Shown: positions 26,223 through 35,236 of the stretch, one piece after another
Numbering within the stretch: position 1 is the first letter of the stretch
How the letters are laid out: each line of letters starts with the position of its first letter
NCBI GenBank assembly: GCA_014385025.1
Contig: JACRTB010000003.1
Span: forward strand, 62,001 to 126,000
Direction: 5' to 3'
Source: Yanshouia hominis
Lineage (GTDB): Bacteria; Bacillota; Clostridia; Oscillospirales; Ruminococcaceae
Length of the DNA stretch: 64,000 bases
Position numbers and translations under genes: made by a program
The notes under the pieces: model-generated
The model's input: only the letters and a program-made list of their open reading frames with translations
What the model was told of the DNA's origin: nothing
Databases searched by the model: none

Positions 26223-27560
26223 TTATCGGTTGGAGCGCCTCCAGATTTTCAGGCGCTCCGCATCTTTGATGAGCTGATCGCGGAAGTCAGGGTGGGCGAC
26301 CGAGATGATCGCTTCGGCCCGTTCCCAAGTCGAAAGGCCCTTGAGGCAGACCTTGCCGTATTCGGTGACAAGGTAATGGAGGTTGGTGCGGGTGTCGGTG
26401 ACGGCGGAGCCCGGCGCAAGGGTGGGAACAATGCGGGAGCGCAGCACCCCGTCCTTGCCCTTGAAGGCTGACGAGCAGCAGATAAAGCTTTTTCCGCCCT
26501 TCGAGAGATAGGCTCCGAGTACAAAGTCCAGCTGGCCGCCCGCTCCGGAAATATGACGGGTGCCGGCTGTTTCCGCGTTGATCTGGCCGGTGAGATCGAG
26601 GTCAACGGCATTGTTGATCGACATGAAATGATCGATCTGGGCGATGGTGCGGGCGTCGTTGGTGTAGCTGACCGGCGCGGCCATGACCGCGGGATTTTCG
26701 TTGATGTAATCATAGAGCTTTTTAGTGCCCGCGGCGAAGGCAAAGACCTGCCGTCCGCGGTCGATCGACTTTTTGGAGCCGTTGATCTTTCCGGCCATGG
26801 CAATATCAACAAATGCGTCGACATACATCTCGGTATGAACGCCGAGATCCTTGAGGTCGGAGTCCGCGATCATCGAGCCGACCGCGTTGGGCATCCCGCC
26901 GATACCGAGCTGAAGGCAGGCGCCGTTGGGAATCTCCTCGACGATCAGCCGGGCCACGGCCTCGTCAACGGCCGACGGCGCTCCCGCGCCCATCTCGGCC
27001 ATCGCGGGATTGTCCCCCTCCACGATCATATCGACCTGTGAAACATGGATTTCGGTTTCGCTGCCGCCGTAGCAGCGGGGCATGTTCCTGTTCACCTCGA
27101 GAATGACGGTTTTGGCGGTTTCGCAGACCGCCATCAGGTGGGAGGCGTTGGGGCCGAAGTTTAAATAGCCGTGCTCGTCCATCGGGCAGACCTGAAACAT
27201 CGCAACGTCGGGAGGGGCGATGTGCTCGCGGTAGTAGCGCGGCAGTTCGGAGTAGCGCAGCGGATTGTAAAAGGCAAAGCCCTGATCAATCGCCTTGCGC
27301 TCGATCCCGCTCATATGCCAGGAATTCCAGCAGAAATGGTCGGCGGGATTCTCGATCTTGAAAATTTCGGGCACCCACATGCAGATGCCTCCGCGGATTT
27401 TTACATCGTGCAGTTCGCCCATCCGGCGGGCCAGAGCGGCGTCGAGCGCCACGGGATGGCCGGCGGACCAGCCGTAATCAACCCAGTCCCCCGATTTGAC
27501 GACAGCGGCCGCCTGGTCGGCAGTGGCCAGCTTGGAACGGTAGATTTCTTGAACATTCAT
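26223..27560 (-). CDS. Butyryl-CoA:acetate CoA-transferase-like enzyme
   Basis: The 445-residue protein is of the acetyl-CoA hydrolase/transferase family, which includes butyryl-CoA:acetate and 4-hydroxybutyrate CoA-transferases. The catalytic Glu244 lies in [10 protein letters not shown], the glycine-rich [12 protein letters not shown] is at 217-228, and the C-terminal [33 protein letters not shown] is typical. The start was set at 27558-27560, 9 bp after GGAGG. Its position just upstream of bcd-etfB-etfA suggests release of butyrate with formation of acetyl-CoA as its role. The exact acyl preference, butyryl, propionyl or 4-hydroxybutyryl, cannot be fixed by eye. Confidence 0.85.
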   Translation of the reverse strand: MNVQEIYRSKLATADQAAAVVKSGDWVDYGWSAGHPVALDAALARRMGELHDVKIRGGICMWVPEIFKIENPADHFCWNSWHMSGIERKAIDQGFAFYNPLRYSELPRYYREHIAPPDVAMFQVCPMDEHGYLNFGPNASHLMAVCETAKTVILEVNRNMPRCYGGSETEIHVSQVDMIVEGDNPAMAEMGAGAPSAVDEAVARLIVEEIPNGACLQLGIGGMPNAVGSMIADSDLKDLGVHTEMYVDAFVDIAMAGKINGSKKSIDRGRQVFAFAAGTKKLYDYINENPAVMAAPVSYTNDARTIAQIDHFMSINNAVDLDLTGQINAETAGTRHISGAGGQLDFVLGAYLSKGGKSFICCSSAFKGKDGVLRSRIVPTLAPGSAVTDTRTNLHYLVTEYGKVCLKGLSTWERAEAIISVAHPDFRDQLIKDAERLKIWRRSNR

Positions 27561-27625
27561 CGTTGCAGTCCTCCCAAAATCGTGATGTTTTGCAGGCAAA
27601 GCACAATCGTGTCGGATAAAACGGC

Positions 27626-27654
27626 ATGATACCATATTGACACAAATATAACAA
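27626..27654 (-). promoter_or_regulatory. Promoter of the CoA-transferase gene
   Basis: On the minus strand TTGTTA and TATCAT are 17 bp apart, about 65 bp before the start codon. The -35 overlaps TTGTTAT-N4-GTGTCAA, a weak Rex-like site with about 10 of 14 positions, mostly in the left half. Confidence 0.5.
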
Positions 27655-27936
27655 AGGCATTATAGCACAGCGCCTATGGAATTTCAAGAAGGAATTGGGA
27701 ACCTCATCCTGCACGCTCCCCTGATGGAGCGCGAAAGTAGAACAGAGGTTGCCGCAATAAGCCCGCGCGTCCCCGATGGAGCATGGCAAAGGGAAAGACC
27801 CCGCGGCCTGCCGCCGGTTTGGACGGATAGGGAGAGCGAGTGCCCCGGATTTGAGCGTATCGGGCGGGGATGCGGAGGCATATTCAGAAAACGTAATGTT
27901 TTATTGTAATAAATATATAATTATTAATTGTAAATG

Positions 27937-27965
27937 TTGACTTTTTTAACGAAAATAGATATGAT
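27937..27965 (+). promoter_or_regulatory. Promoter of the hydrogenase operon
   Basis: TTGACT and TATGAT are 17 bp apart, 55 bp before the GTG start. The preceding 40 bp are highly AT-rich and may act as an upstream element. A TGTTGA/TTAACGA pair overlaps the -35 but with the wrong spacing for a good Rex site. Confidence 0.65.
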
Positions 27966-28020
27966 TACAATGATTTGGGCCGCATACCGCCCATCAAATC
28001 AAAACAAGGAGGTTCCCTGT

Positions 28021-29856
28021 GTGAGTCGATTGGAGATCATTACCCCCAACCGCGCCCAGATGGTCGTGGAAGGGCTCTACCGCGATGTAGAGCGCCGCAT
28101 TACCGCAAGTCCGCCAGGACTCTGCCCGGTTGACCTGTCCCTCGCGTTTCTGCACCTCTGCCATGCGCAGACCTGCGGAAAGTGTGTTCCCTGCCGCATC
28201 GGACTTTGGCAGCTGACCCGTCTGCTTGAGGAGGTACTCGACGGAAAGGCCGGCCTCGACACACTCGGCCTCCTGGAAAAGACGGCGCGGGTGATTGTGG
28301 ACACCGCCGACTGCGCCATCGGCCGCGAGTCGGCCTCGATGGTTCTCAAGGGGCTTGAGGGCTTTCGGGACGACTATGAGGAGCATATCCTGCGGCACCG
28401 CTGCCTCTGCAGTCTGAACCAGCCTGTTCCCTGCGTGGCGCTCTGTCCCGCCGGGGTGGACATTCCCGGATACATTGCGCTGGTCGCCGAAGGGCGTTAT
28501 GCCGACGCGGTACGGCTGATCCGCAAGGATAACCCGTTTCCGACCGCCTGTGCGATGGTATGCGAGCATCCCTGTGAAGCGCGCTGCCGCCGCAACATGG
28601 TCGATGACGCCGTGTCGATCCGCGCTCTCAAGAGATATGCCGTCGATCATGCGGGAAAGGTTCCGGTCCCCGAACGCGCCGCTGCCACGGGAAAGCGGGT
28701 GGCGGTGATCGGCGGCGGCCCGGGCGGGCTTTCCGCCGCCTACTTTCTGTCCCTGATGGGCCATGAGGTGGAGGTGTTTGAGAAAAAGTCGGCTTTGGGC
28801 GGAATGCTGCGCTATGGCATCCCAAATTACCGGCTGCCCCGCGAGCGGCTCGACGAGGATATTGAGGCGATTCTTTCGACCGGGGTCAAGGTCAGCCTCA
28901 ATGTGGAGATCGGAAAGGATTTTTCCCTGCGTGAGCTTCGCCGCCGGTTCGACTGCATTTATATCGCCATCGGCGCGCAGGCCGATAAGACGGTCGGCAT
29001 TGAGGGCGAAAAGCTTCGGGGCGTGATTTCGGCGGTTGAAATGCTCCGTGAGGTGGGGGACGGCGTGACGCCCGACTTTACCGGAAAGCGGGTGGTGATT
29101 ATCGGAGGGGGCAACGTGGCCATGGACTGCGCGCGCAGCGCCCGGCGGATGGGCGCCGAGCGGGTCACCTGCGTCTACCGCCGCCGCGAAGAGGACATGA
29201 CCGCCCTGCACGAGGAGATCGAGGGGGCGATGGCCGAGGGATGCGAGATTTTGACCCTTCAGGCGCCGCTGCGGATTGAAGGAGACGAAGAAGGGCGGGT
29301 CGCCGCGCTTTGGACCCGGCCGCAGATCATCGGCGGACCCGACGCGGGCGGCCGCCCGCGTCCGCGCCCTGCCGACGTGCCGGAACGCCGGATTCCCTGC
29401 GACATCGTTGTGGTGGCGATCGGGCAGGGAATCGAGGTCGCGCCGTTTGAGGAATATGGTGTGCCGATCAAGCGCGGGGTGATTGACGCGATGAGCACCA
29501 GTGATATCGGCACCATCACCGGCGTCTTTGCGGGAGGAGACTGCGTGACCGGTCCGGCAACCGCCGTGATGGCGATTGCGGCCGGCAAGGTAGCGGCCGC
29601 CAACATCGATGAGTATTTGGGATTCCGGCATGAAATCACCGTCGATGTGGAAATCCCGGGCGTTCGGTTTTATGACCATCCCGCGTGCGGAAGGGTTTCT
29701 CCCGACGAGCGGCCCGCCGACGAGCGGCGCGACGATTTTGAGCTGATCGAGTCGGCGCTGACCGCGCAGGAGGCCCAGCAGGAGGCGCGGCGCTGCCTGC
29801 GCTGCGATCACTTCGGCTACGGCGGATTCAAGGGAGGGAGGAGCAAGCAATGGTGA
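28021..29856 (+). CDS. NuoF-fragment / GltD-like flavoprotein subunit of the hydrogenase
   Basis: The 611-residue protein has three parts. Residues about 40-125 match the 4Fe-4S domain of NuoF (Cys52, 55, 58 and 98 in TCGKCVPC and DCAIG). Residues about 128-210 match the double 4Fe-4S domain of GltD (CSLNQPVPCVALC and ACAMVCEHPCEARC). Residues about 225-580 are a GltD/NfnB-type reductase with an FAD motif GGGPGG at 231-236 and a second nucleotide motif VVIIGGGNVAMD followed by CVYRRR, which favours NADPH. A final CLRC pair follows. The GTG start has AGGAGG 8 bp upstream. Its stop overlaps the [FeFe] hydrogenase start, so it most likely feeds electrons between NAD(P)H and that enzyme. The NuoF FMN/NADH domain itself is missing. 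Confidence 0.85.
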   Translation: MSRLEIITPNRAQMVVEGLYRDVERRITASPPGLCPVDLSLAFLHLCHAQTCGKCVPCRIGLWQLTRLLEEVLDGKAGLDTLGLLEKTARVIVDTADCAIGRESASMVLKGLEGFRDDYEEHILRHRCLCSLNQPVPCVALCPAGVDIPGYIALVAEGRYADAVRLIRKDNPFPTACAMVCEHPCEARCRRNMVDDAVSIRALKRYAVDHAGKVPVPERAAATGKRVAVIGGGPGGLSAAYFLSLMGHEVEVFEKKSALGGMLRYGIPNYRLPRERLDEDIEAILSTGVKVSLNVEIGKDFSLRELRRRFDCIYIAIGAQADKTVGIEGEKLRGVISAVEMLREVGDGVTPDFTGKRVVIIGGGNVAMDCARSARRMGAERVTCVYRRREEDMTALHEEIEGAMAEGCEILTLQAPLRIEGDEEGRVAALWTRPQIIGGPDAGGRPRPRPADVPERRIPCDIVVVAIGQGIEVAPFEEYGVPIKRGVIDAMSTSDIGTITGVFAGGDCVTGPATAVMAIAAGKVAAANIDEYLGFRHEITVDVEIPGVRFYDHPACGRVSPDERPADERRDDFELIESALTAQEAQQEARRCLRCDHFGYGGFKGGRSKQW

Positions 29857-31619
29857 ACGCGACGATCGACCGGATTCCGGTCAGCGTCCCGGAGGGGACG
29901 AGCATCCTTGAGGCGGCGCGCGCCGCCGGGGTAATGATTCCCAGCCTCTGCTATCTCAAGGAACTCAACGAGATTGGCGCCTGCCGCGTCTGCGTGGTGG
30001 AGATCGAGGGAACCCAGACGCTCGTTCCCTCCTGCAACAGCCCGCTTCAGGAGGGGATGGTGATCCATACCAACAGCCCCCGGGTGCGGGAGGCGAGGAA
30101 GATCAATGTCGAACTGATCCTTTCGCAGCACGACGGGCGGTGTTCCTCCTGTGTGCGGGGTGGAAACTGCGCGCTGCAGGCCATTGCAAACGACCTCGGC
30201 ATCCTGGAGAATCTTTATCCCGTGCAGGCGCCGCCGAACGACTGGACCCGTTCCTTCCCGCTCTACCGCGAGGCTTCGAAGTGCATTAAATGCATGCGCT
30301 GTGTGCAGGTCTGCGACAAGGTGCAGGGGCTGGGCATCTGGGACGTCGAGGGCACCGGCTCGCGCACGACGGTCGATGTTTCCCGCAACCGGCGGATCGC
30401 GGAGGTCGATTGCGCCCTCTGCGGCCAGTGCATCACCCACTGTCCGGTGGGCGCCCTGCGGGAGCGGGATGATACGGCAAGGGCGTTTGAGATGCTTGCC
30501 GACCCGGAGCTCGTCACCGTTGTGCAGGTTGCGCCGGCGGTTCGGGCTGCATGGGGTGAGGCGTTCGGCCTGAACCGGGAGCAGGCCTCCACAGGGCGGA
30601 TGGCCGCGGCGCTGCGCCGGATCGGCTTCGACTATGTGTTTGACACCAACTTTACCGCTGACCTGACGATCATGGAGGAGGGCAGCGAATTCCTTGCCCG
30701 CCAAAAGAACCTCAACTACGACGGCCGGCCGCTCTTTACCTCCTGCTGCCCCGGCTGGGTGCGTTTTGCAAAGGCCCACTATCCCGCGCTGGTTTCCGAT
30801 CTTTCCACTGCGAAGTCTCCGCAGCAGATGTTCGGCGCGGTCGCCAAGAGCTATTTTGCGGAAAAAATCGGAGTGACGCCCGAAAAAGTCCGCTGCATCT
30901 CGGTGATGCCCTGTCTCGCCAAAAAGCAGGAATGCGCTCTGCCCACCATGCAGGATGCCGGCGCGGGCCAGGATGTCGATCTTGTTTTGACCACCCGCGA
31001 GATGACCCGGATGCTCAAGAGCGAGCATGTCCGCCCCGAATTGCTCGATGAGGAGCCGTTTGATTCCCCGCTGGGGACGGGCAGCGGCGCGGCGGTCATC
31101 TTCGGCGCGACCGGCGGAGTGATGGAGGCGGCGCTGCGCAGCGCCTGCTTCCTCGCTACGGGATCGAACCCCGACCCGGATGCCTTCGCGGAGATACGCG
31201 GTGAAAAGGGTTGGCGCGAGGCGCAGTTCTCTCTCGGAGGAGACACCCTGCGGGTGGCGGCGGTCAGCGGGCTGGGCAATGCCGACCGTCTGATTCGCGC
31301 GCTGCTGCACGGAGAAGTGCAGTATGACTTTGTTGAGGTGATGGCCTGCCCGGGCGGCTGCGCGGGCGGCGGCGGCCAGCCGATCTGCGAGGGCTGTGAG
31401 CTGGCGGGAGAGCGCGGCGGTCTGCTGTACCAGATCGACGCCGCCAATCCCATCCGTTTTTCGCATGAGAACCCCGAGGTGCAGCGGCTTTATCAGGAGT
31501 ATCTGGGGCATCCTCTTTCGGAACGGGCGCACCACCTGCTGCACACCGATCATACGGCGTGGAAAATGCCTTCCGGTGTAAATGAGACTGGACAGACCCG
31601 GGAGTTCGCGCTACAATAA
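29850..31619 (+). CDS. [FeFe] hydrogenase catalytic subunit
   Basis: The 589-residue enzyme reversibly reduces protons to hydrogen. Domains in order: a 2Fe-2S plant-type domain (Cys34, 45, 48, 62), a His-ligated 4Fe-4S site (His94, Cys98, 101, 107), a 2[4Fe-4S] ferredoxin domain (Cys145-155 and 188-198) and the H-cluster domain with all three signatures: TSCCPGW at 297-303, MPCLAKKQE at 353-361 and EVMACPGGCAGGGGQP near 495-510. This is the group A (HydA, NuoG-like) layout. It overlaps the upstream flavoprotein gene by 7 bp, and AGGAG lies 6 bp before its ATG. It probably disposes of reducing power made during butyrate fermentation. Maturation genes hydEFG are not in the window. Confidence 0.96.
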   Translation: MVNATIDRIPVSVPEGTSILEAARAAGVMIPSLCYLKELNEIGACRVCVVEIEGTQTLVPSCNSPLQEGMVIHTNSPRVREARKINVELILSQHDGRCSSCVRGGNCALQAIANDLGILENLYPVQAPPNDWTRSFPLYREASKCIKCMRCVQVCDKVQGLGIWDVEGTGSRTTVDVSRNRRIAEVDCALCGQCITHCPVGALRERDDTARAFEMLADPELVTVVQVAPAVRAAWGEAFGLNREQASTGRMAAALRRIGFDYVFDTNFTADLTIMEEGSEFLARQKNLNYDGRPLFTSCCPGWVRFAKAHYPALVSDLSTAKSPQQMFGAVAKSYFAEKIGVTPEKVRCISVMPCLAKKQECALPTMQDAGAGQDVDLVLTTREMTRMLKSEHVRPELLDEEPFDSPLGTGSGAAVIFGATGGVMEAALRSACFLATGSNPDPDAFAEIRGEKGWREAQFSLGGDTLRVAAVSGLGNADRLIRALLHGEVQYDFVEVMACPGGCAGGGGQPICEGCELAGERGGLLYQIDAANPIRFSHENPEVQRLYQEYLGHPLSERAHHLLHTDHTAWKMPSGVNETGQTREFALQ

Positions 31620-31630
31620 AAGAGACTCGG

Positions 31631-31661
31631 AAAGGGCTCCGCGCCGCGGAGTCCTTTCTTC
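31631..31661 (+). terminator. Terminator of the hydrogenase operon
   Basis: AAAGGGCTCCGC pairs with GCGGAGTCCTTT (one wobble) around GCC, followed by CTTC, 12 bp after the stop codon. Confidence 0.75.
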
Positions 31662-31818
31662 AATTGCCAATCGGTATATGCCGGAGGCCGTTTGGCGCGG
31701 CTTTTCCGGCCGGACCCGCGGCCCCATAGAGGGGGATGCGGGGATTTCCGGTCCGGGGAAGAAACAAAGCGGCTGACCGCCGCGCACCGGGCGTCCTCTG
31801 ACAGAAAGGAAAGATGAT

Positions 31819-33000
31819 ATGAACAGCTTTACGTTTTATTCCCCGACCAAGGTGATCTTTGGCCGGGAAGCCGAGAAACAGGCGGGTGAGGAAATCAGGT
31901 CGTGGGGAGGAAGCCGCGTTCTGGTGCACTTCGGCGGAGGAAGCGTCCGGCGCAGCGGCCTGCTGGACCGGGTGACTGCTTCGCTTGAGGCGGCGGGGCT
32001 GACCTGTTTCCTGCTCGGCGGGGTGGTCCCGAACCCGCACCTCTCGCTCGCAAGGGAGGGAATAGAGCTTTGCCGCCGCGAAAAGATAGACTTTCTGCTG
32101 GCGGTGGGGGGAGGCTCCGCGATTGATTCGGCCAAGTGCATCGCGCTGGGTGTTCCCTACGAGGGGGATGTGTGGGATTTCTACGTCCGAAAGGCCGAGC
32201 CAACGGCCGCCCTGCCGGTTGCGGCGATTCCGACCCTTGCGGCCGCCGGCAGCGAAACCAGCTCCTCGAGCGTGATCACCAAGGAGGAGGGCGCCCTCAA
32301 GCGCGGCTTTAATCACGCGCTGATTCGTCCCCGCTTTACGCTGATGAATCCGGAGCTGCTCTATACCCTGCCGGCCTATCAGACCGCCTGCGGCGTCACC
32401 GATATCATGATGCATACCCTTGAACGGTATTTTTCTCCCGGCGGCGAGAATGAGATGACCGATCGGATTGCCGAGGCGCTTCTGCGCACCGTGATTCAGT
32501 ACGGACCCGTCTGCGTCAAAGAGCCGGAAAACTATCAGGCGCGCAGCGAGATCATGTGGGCGGGCAGCCTCTCCCACAACCATCTGACCGGGCTTGGGAG
32601 GGACGGGGACTGGGCCGCACACCAGCTTGAGCATGAGCTTGGCGGAATGTATGACGTTGCCCACGGCGCAGGGCTGGCCGCCGTGTGGCCCGCCTGGGCG
32701 CGGTATGTCTGCCGGCAGGATCTCCTGCGTTTTGCCCGCTTCGGCGCAAATGTCTGGGGAATTCCGCTGAACTATGAGCATCCGGAGGAGACGGCGTCCG
32801 CTGCGATCGCGCGGACCGAGCGTTTCTTTGCCTCGATTGGAATGCCCGTCACCCTCACCGGGCTGCTGGGCCGCACACCGGAGGAAAAGGAGCTTCGGGA
32901 ACTGACGGTCAAATGCACCTTCTTCGGCACCCGCAAAATCGGCGGGCTGATGAAGCTGGGGGAACAGGAAATTTTTGAAATTTATCAAAGTGCTCTGTAA
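31819..33000 (+). CDS. Iron-containing alcohol dehydrogenase, butanol dehydrogenase-like
   Basis: The 393-residue enzyme interconverts an alcohol and aldehyde with NAD(P)H. It begins with the family block FTFYSPTKVIFG, has the nucleotide loop LAVGGGSAIDSAKCIA near residue 100 and metal ligands in the later helices: Asp and His in TACGVTDIMMHTLE, and His residues in AHQLEHELGGMYDVAHGAGLA. The YqhD/BdhA branch is the best match. GAAAGGA precedes the ATG. It follows the hydrogenase operon but has a terminator before it, so it is probably separate. A role in solvent or alcohol formation as an extra electron sink is inferred. Confidence 0.92.
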   Translation: MNSFTFYSPTKVIFGREAEKQAGEEIRSWGGSRVLVHFGGGSVRRSGLLDRVTASLEAAGLTCFLLGGVVPNPHLSLAREGIELCRREKIDFLLAVGGGSAIDSAKCIALGVPYEGDVWDFYVRKAEPTAALPVAAIPTLAAAGSETSSSSVITKEEGALKRGFNHALIRPRFTLMNPELLYTLPAYQTACGVTDIMMHTLERYFSPGGENEMTDRIAEALLRTVIQYGPVCVKEPENYQARSEIMWAGSLSHNHLTGLGRDGDWAAHQLEHELGGMYDVAHGAGLAAVWPAWARYVCRQDLLRFARFGANVWGIPLNYEHPEETASAAIARTERFFASIGMPVTLTGLLGRTPEEKELRELTVKCTFFGTRKIGGLMKLGEQEIFEIYQSAL

Positions 33001-33262
33001 GGACCAAAATCAAAGCTACGCGTTGAACACGTGGTATGCCCCAGCACTGAAAGGGCAGGATAACCGGTTCGCCTCATAAGAGGTGACGAATTATTTTTCT
33101 TACGCATCACACGCACCGCAGCTGCCAAAGCAGGGCTTTTCTCCTTTGATTGACCTTCTTCGCTTCTGAATATTTGTCATTTCGCCGCGCTCAATGCGAT
33201 AAGCTAAAGCTTTTTCCGCCCACCGGCATAGCTGGTGGCTGCTGTCGCTAAAGCTGCAAGGC
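33001..33262. other. Intergenic region with a dispersed repeat
   Basis: No supported gene. The stretch after the alcohol dehydrogenase carries a dispersed repeat at 33187-33238 and runs into a strong hairpin. A leftward frame ending in CFGSCGACDA (stop near 33100) is open but lacks a convincing ribosome site. Confidence 0.45.
33187..33238 (+). repeat. Dispersed intergenic repeat, copy 2
   Basis: Reads CGCGCTCAATGCGATAAGC, TAAAGCTTTTTCC, then CCACCGGCATAGCTGGTGG, where the last part is a hairpin. Copy 3 at 52945-53003 (opposite strand) shares nearly all these landmarks. Confidence 0.55.
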
Positions 33263-33303
33263 AATGCGCCATGAAGAGAAAAACTCTTCATGGCGCATTT
33301 TTA
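33263..33303. terminator. Strong bidirectional-type hairpin terminator
   Basis: A perfect 16-bp stem (33263-33278 with 33284-33299) with loop AAAAA is followed by TTTTT. It is 262 bp after the alcohol dehydrogenase stop, so either that transcript is long or an unrecognised RNA ends here. Confidence 0.8.
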
Positions 33304-33822
33304 AATTCGGGAGTTGTTCGCTTTGCCGATGGAGGCGCGGGGGAAGAGCCGCCGCTTCGGGCGCGGGGGAAGAGAGATGCGAAAAAGCAAGCTGATAAAC
33401 CGGGAAAGCCTTTGTTGAGCGGGAACGCCGTCCGTTTACATGCTTTGAGGGTAGGGCGGTGCAGGTAAAATGAAATACGAAGCAGAAGTGCAATGCATTT
33501 CGGGATGCACGCCGGTAACGGTTCTCCGGTAGGGCTTGCCGAGCCAGTCTGGCGTGGTTTCCTCTGTACTGGGATGCATGTCGAAAAAGGCTCTGACAGC
33601 GGCCTGTTCAAGCCATCGGCTTGGACGGCGGTGATGTCTCTTCGATGCGGCGAAAAAGATGAACACATTGAAACGCTTGGGTGAAAAATACAGGAAAATC
33701 GGAAATTTTTTTGCAGAAAGCCTCCTGTTTCACCCAATTTTCACGAAAACGTCAACAACACATTAGTCCGGGCACATAGGATTGGAGAAGTAACAGAGGA
33801 AACGACAAAGGAGAGTGTTTCT
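33304..33822. other. Intergenic region before the efflux operon
   Basis: About 520 bp with no supported gene. Both strands have open stretches but no ribosome sites or recognisable protein families. The last 100 bp should hold the efflux promoter; I could not pick a convincing -35/-10 pair. Confidence 0.4.
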
Positions 33823-35232
33823 GTGAATTTAAAAAGAATGACCAGCCTTGCGCTGGCCGCGGCTCTGATTCTTGCGGCGGGCGGATGCTCCGGCGCCTCG
33901 TCCGGGCAGGCAGGGGGGCAGGGCGGCGCGCGGGATTCGGGTCTTGCAGGTCCCGGAGGCGACGGTTCTCCTGCGGAGAACCAGGCGATTTCGGTCAATA
34001 CAACCCTTCCCACGGTGGAGGACCTTTCGCTGACCACCGATTATATCGGAACGGTCAAGGCCGCCGAATCGGTGAACATTTACCCCAAAAGCTCGGGAAC
34101 CGTCACCGCTGTTTATTTCGAAGCGGGTCAGCAGGTCGATGCCGGGGACCTTCTCTTCACCGTGGACTCGACCGACGCGGAACTGGCGTTGGAGCGGGCA
34201 AAGGTTACCTATGATCAGACCCTGCGGAATATCGATGTTGAGGAATCCGGTTCCGGCAATGCGCTGACCATTCTCAACTATGAATCGGCCATCGAGACGG
34301 CGCGGCAGTCCTATGAGCGGGCGCGGGATAATCTCGATCTTGCCAGCGATGATGATTTTGACATGTCCGAATTCCGCAAGGTCAGAAAGCGCTGGAAGGA
34401 CGCGACCAAAGCATACGACCGGGCTCAGACCGACGAAACATGGTCCGAGCTTCTCGAAGCCGAGGACGACTACTACGAGCTTCTCGACGATTACACCGAT
34501 TATCAGGATTATGTGACCTCGTTTGAGAATGCCTACACCGATTATGAGGAGGCGCTTGAAAAGTATGAGATTTACAAGAGCCAGCAGGTGGGGGAAAATA
34601 CCGGCAGCTATGAGCTGCAGCGGCAGGCAGCCGAGCTGACCTATCAATCGGCCCTGAAAGCGGTGGAGGATACCCGGGTTTACGCCCCCATCGGCGGGGT
34701 GGTCGAAACCAAGAATATTACCCTGCATGAGAATGCCTCCACCCAGTCCTCGGCGTATACCATTTCCAATAAAGATGTGATGTCGATTGAATTTAACGTC
34801 TCGGCCGACGGTGTTTCCACCCTGAACATCGGCGATACCGTCACTGTCACCAAGGGAAGCGGCAGCTATGAGGCGACGGTGGTTGAAATTGATTCCAAGG
34901 CAAACTCGGTCGGGCTGTTTCCTGTGACCGCCAATCTGGTGGACGACAGCCCTCTGCTTTCGGGGGTCTCGGCAAAGGTCACCGCGGCCACCCAGAGCGC
35001 CGAGGACGCGCTGGTCATTCCGGTCGATACCATTACATACGACGCAGACGGAAGCCCCTACGTTTTGGTCTATGAGGACGGAAAAGCAGTCCAAATCCAT
35101 GTGACCCTCGGCATTACCACCCGTTCCTATGCACAGGTGACCGAAGGCCTGACGTCTGATTCCCTGGTGATTACCACCTGGCATCCCGATCTCGCGGACG
35201 GGGCGGCGGTTTCCCTCAAGAGCGGGGTCTGA
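33823..35232 (+). CDS. RND efflux adaptor lipoprotein (MFP/HlyD family)
   Basis: The 469-residue adaptor has a lipoprotein signal (lipobox LAAGGC), a Gly-rich linker, the biotinyl-lipoyl half-motif TVKAAESVNIYPKSSGTVTAVYFEAGQQVDAGDLLFTVDS, a coiled hairpin of about 120 residues rich in Glu, Asp and Tyr (about 115-270), the second lipoyl half VYAPIGGVVETKNITLHENAS-type block and beta-barrel domains. The GTG start has AAGGAG 9 bp upstream. It is encoded 4 bp before the RND pump and must act with it at the outer face of the membrane. Confidence 0.93.
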   Translation: MNLKRMTSLALAAALILAAGGCSGASSGQAGGQGGARDSGLAGPGGDGSPAENQAISVNTTLPTVEDLSLTTDYIGTVKAAESVNIYPKSSGTVTAVYFEAGQQVDAGDLLFTVDSTDAELALERAKVTYDQTLRNIDVEESGSGNALTILNYESAIETARQSYERARDNLDLASDDDFDMSEFRKVRKRWKDATKAYDRAQTDETWSELLEAEDDYYELLDDYTDYQDYVTSFENAYTDYEEALEKYEIYKSQQVGENTGSYELQRQAAELTYQSALKAVEDTRVYAPIGGVVETKNITLHENASTQSSAYTISNKDVMSIEFNVSADGVSTLNIGDTVTVTKGSGSYEATVVEIDSKANSVGLFPVTANLVDDSPLLSGVSAKVTAATQSAEDALVIPVDTITYDADGSPYVLVYEDGKAVQIHVTLGITTRSYAQVTEGLTSDSLVITTWHPDLADGAAVSLKSGV

Positions 35233-35236
35233 TGCG

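Noticed and set aside
27937-27956. Rex operator at the hydrogenase promoter
   Set aside because: TGTTGA and TTAACGA are present, but the spacing is one base too long and two positions mismatch. I kept it only as a remark on the promoter.
27994-31553. Two long leftward frames opposite the hydrogenase operon
   Set aside because: Antisense shadows of the flavoprotein and [FeFe] hydrogenase genes, both of which carry complete cofactor motifs.
33100-33291. Small leftward Cys-rich peptide ending CFGSCGACDA
   Set aside because: It lies across the dispersed repeat and terminator, lacks a clear ribosome site, and has no neighbouring modification or export gene to suggest a peptide product.
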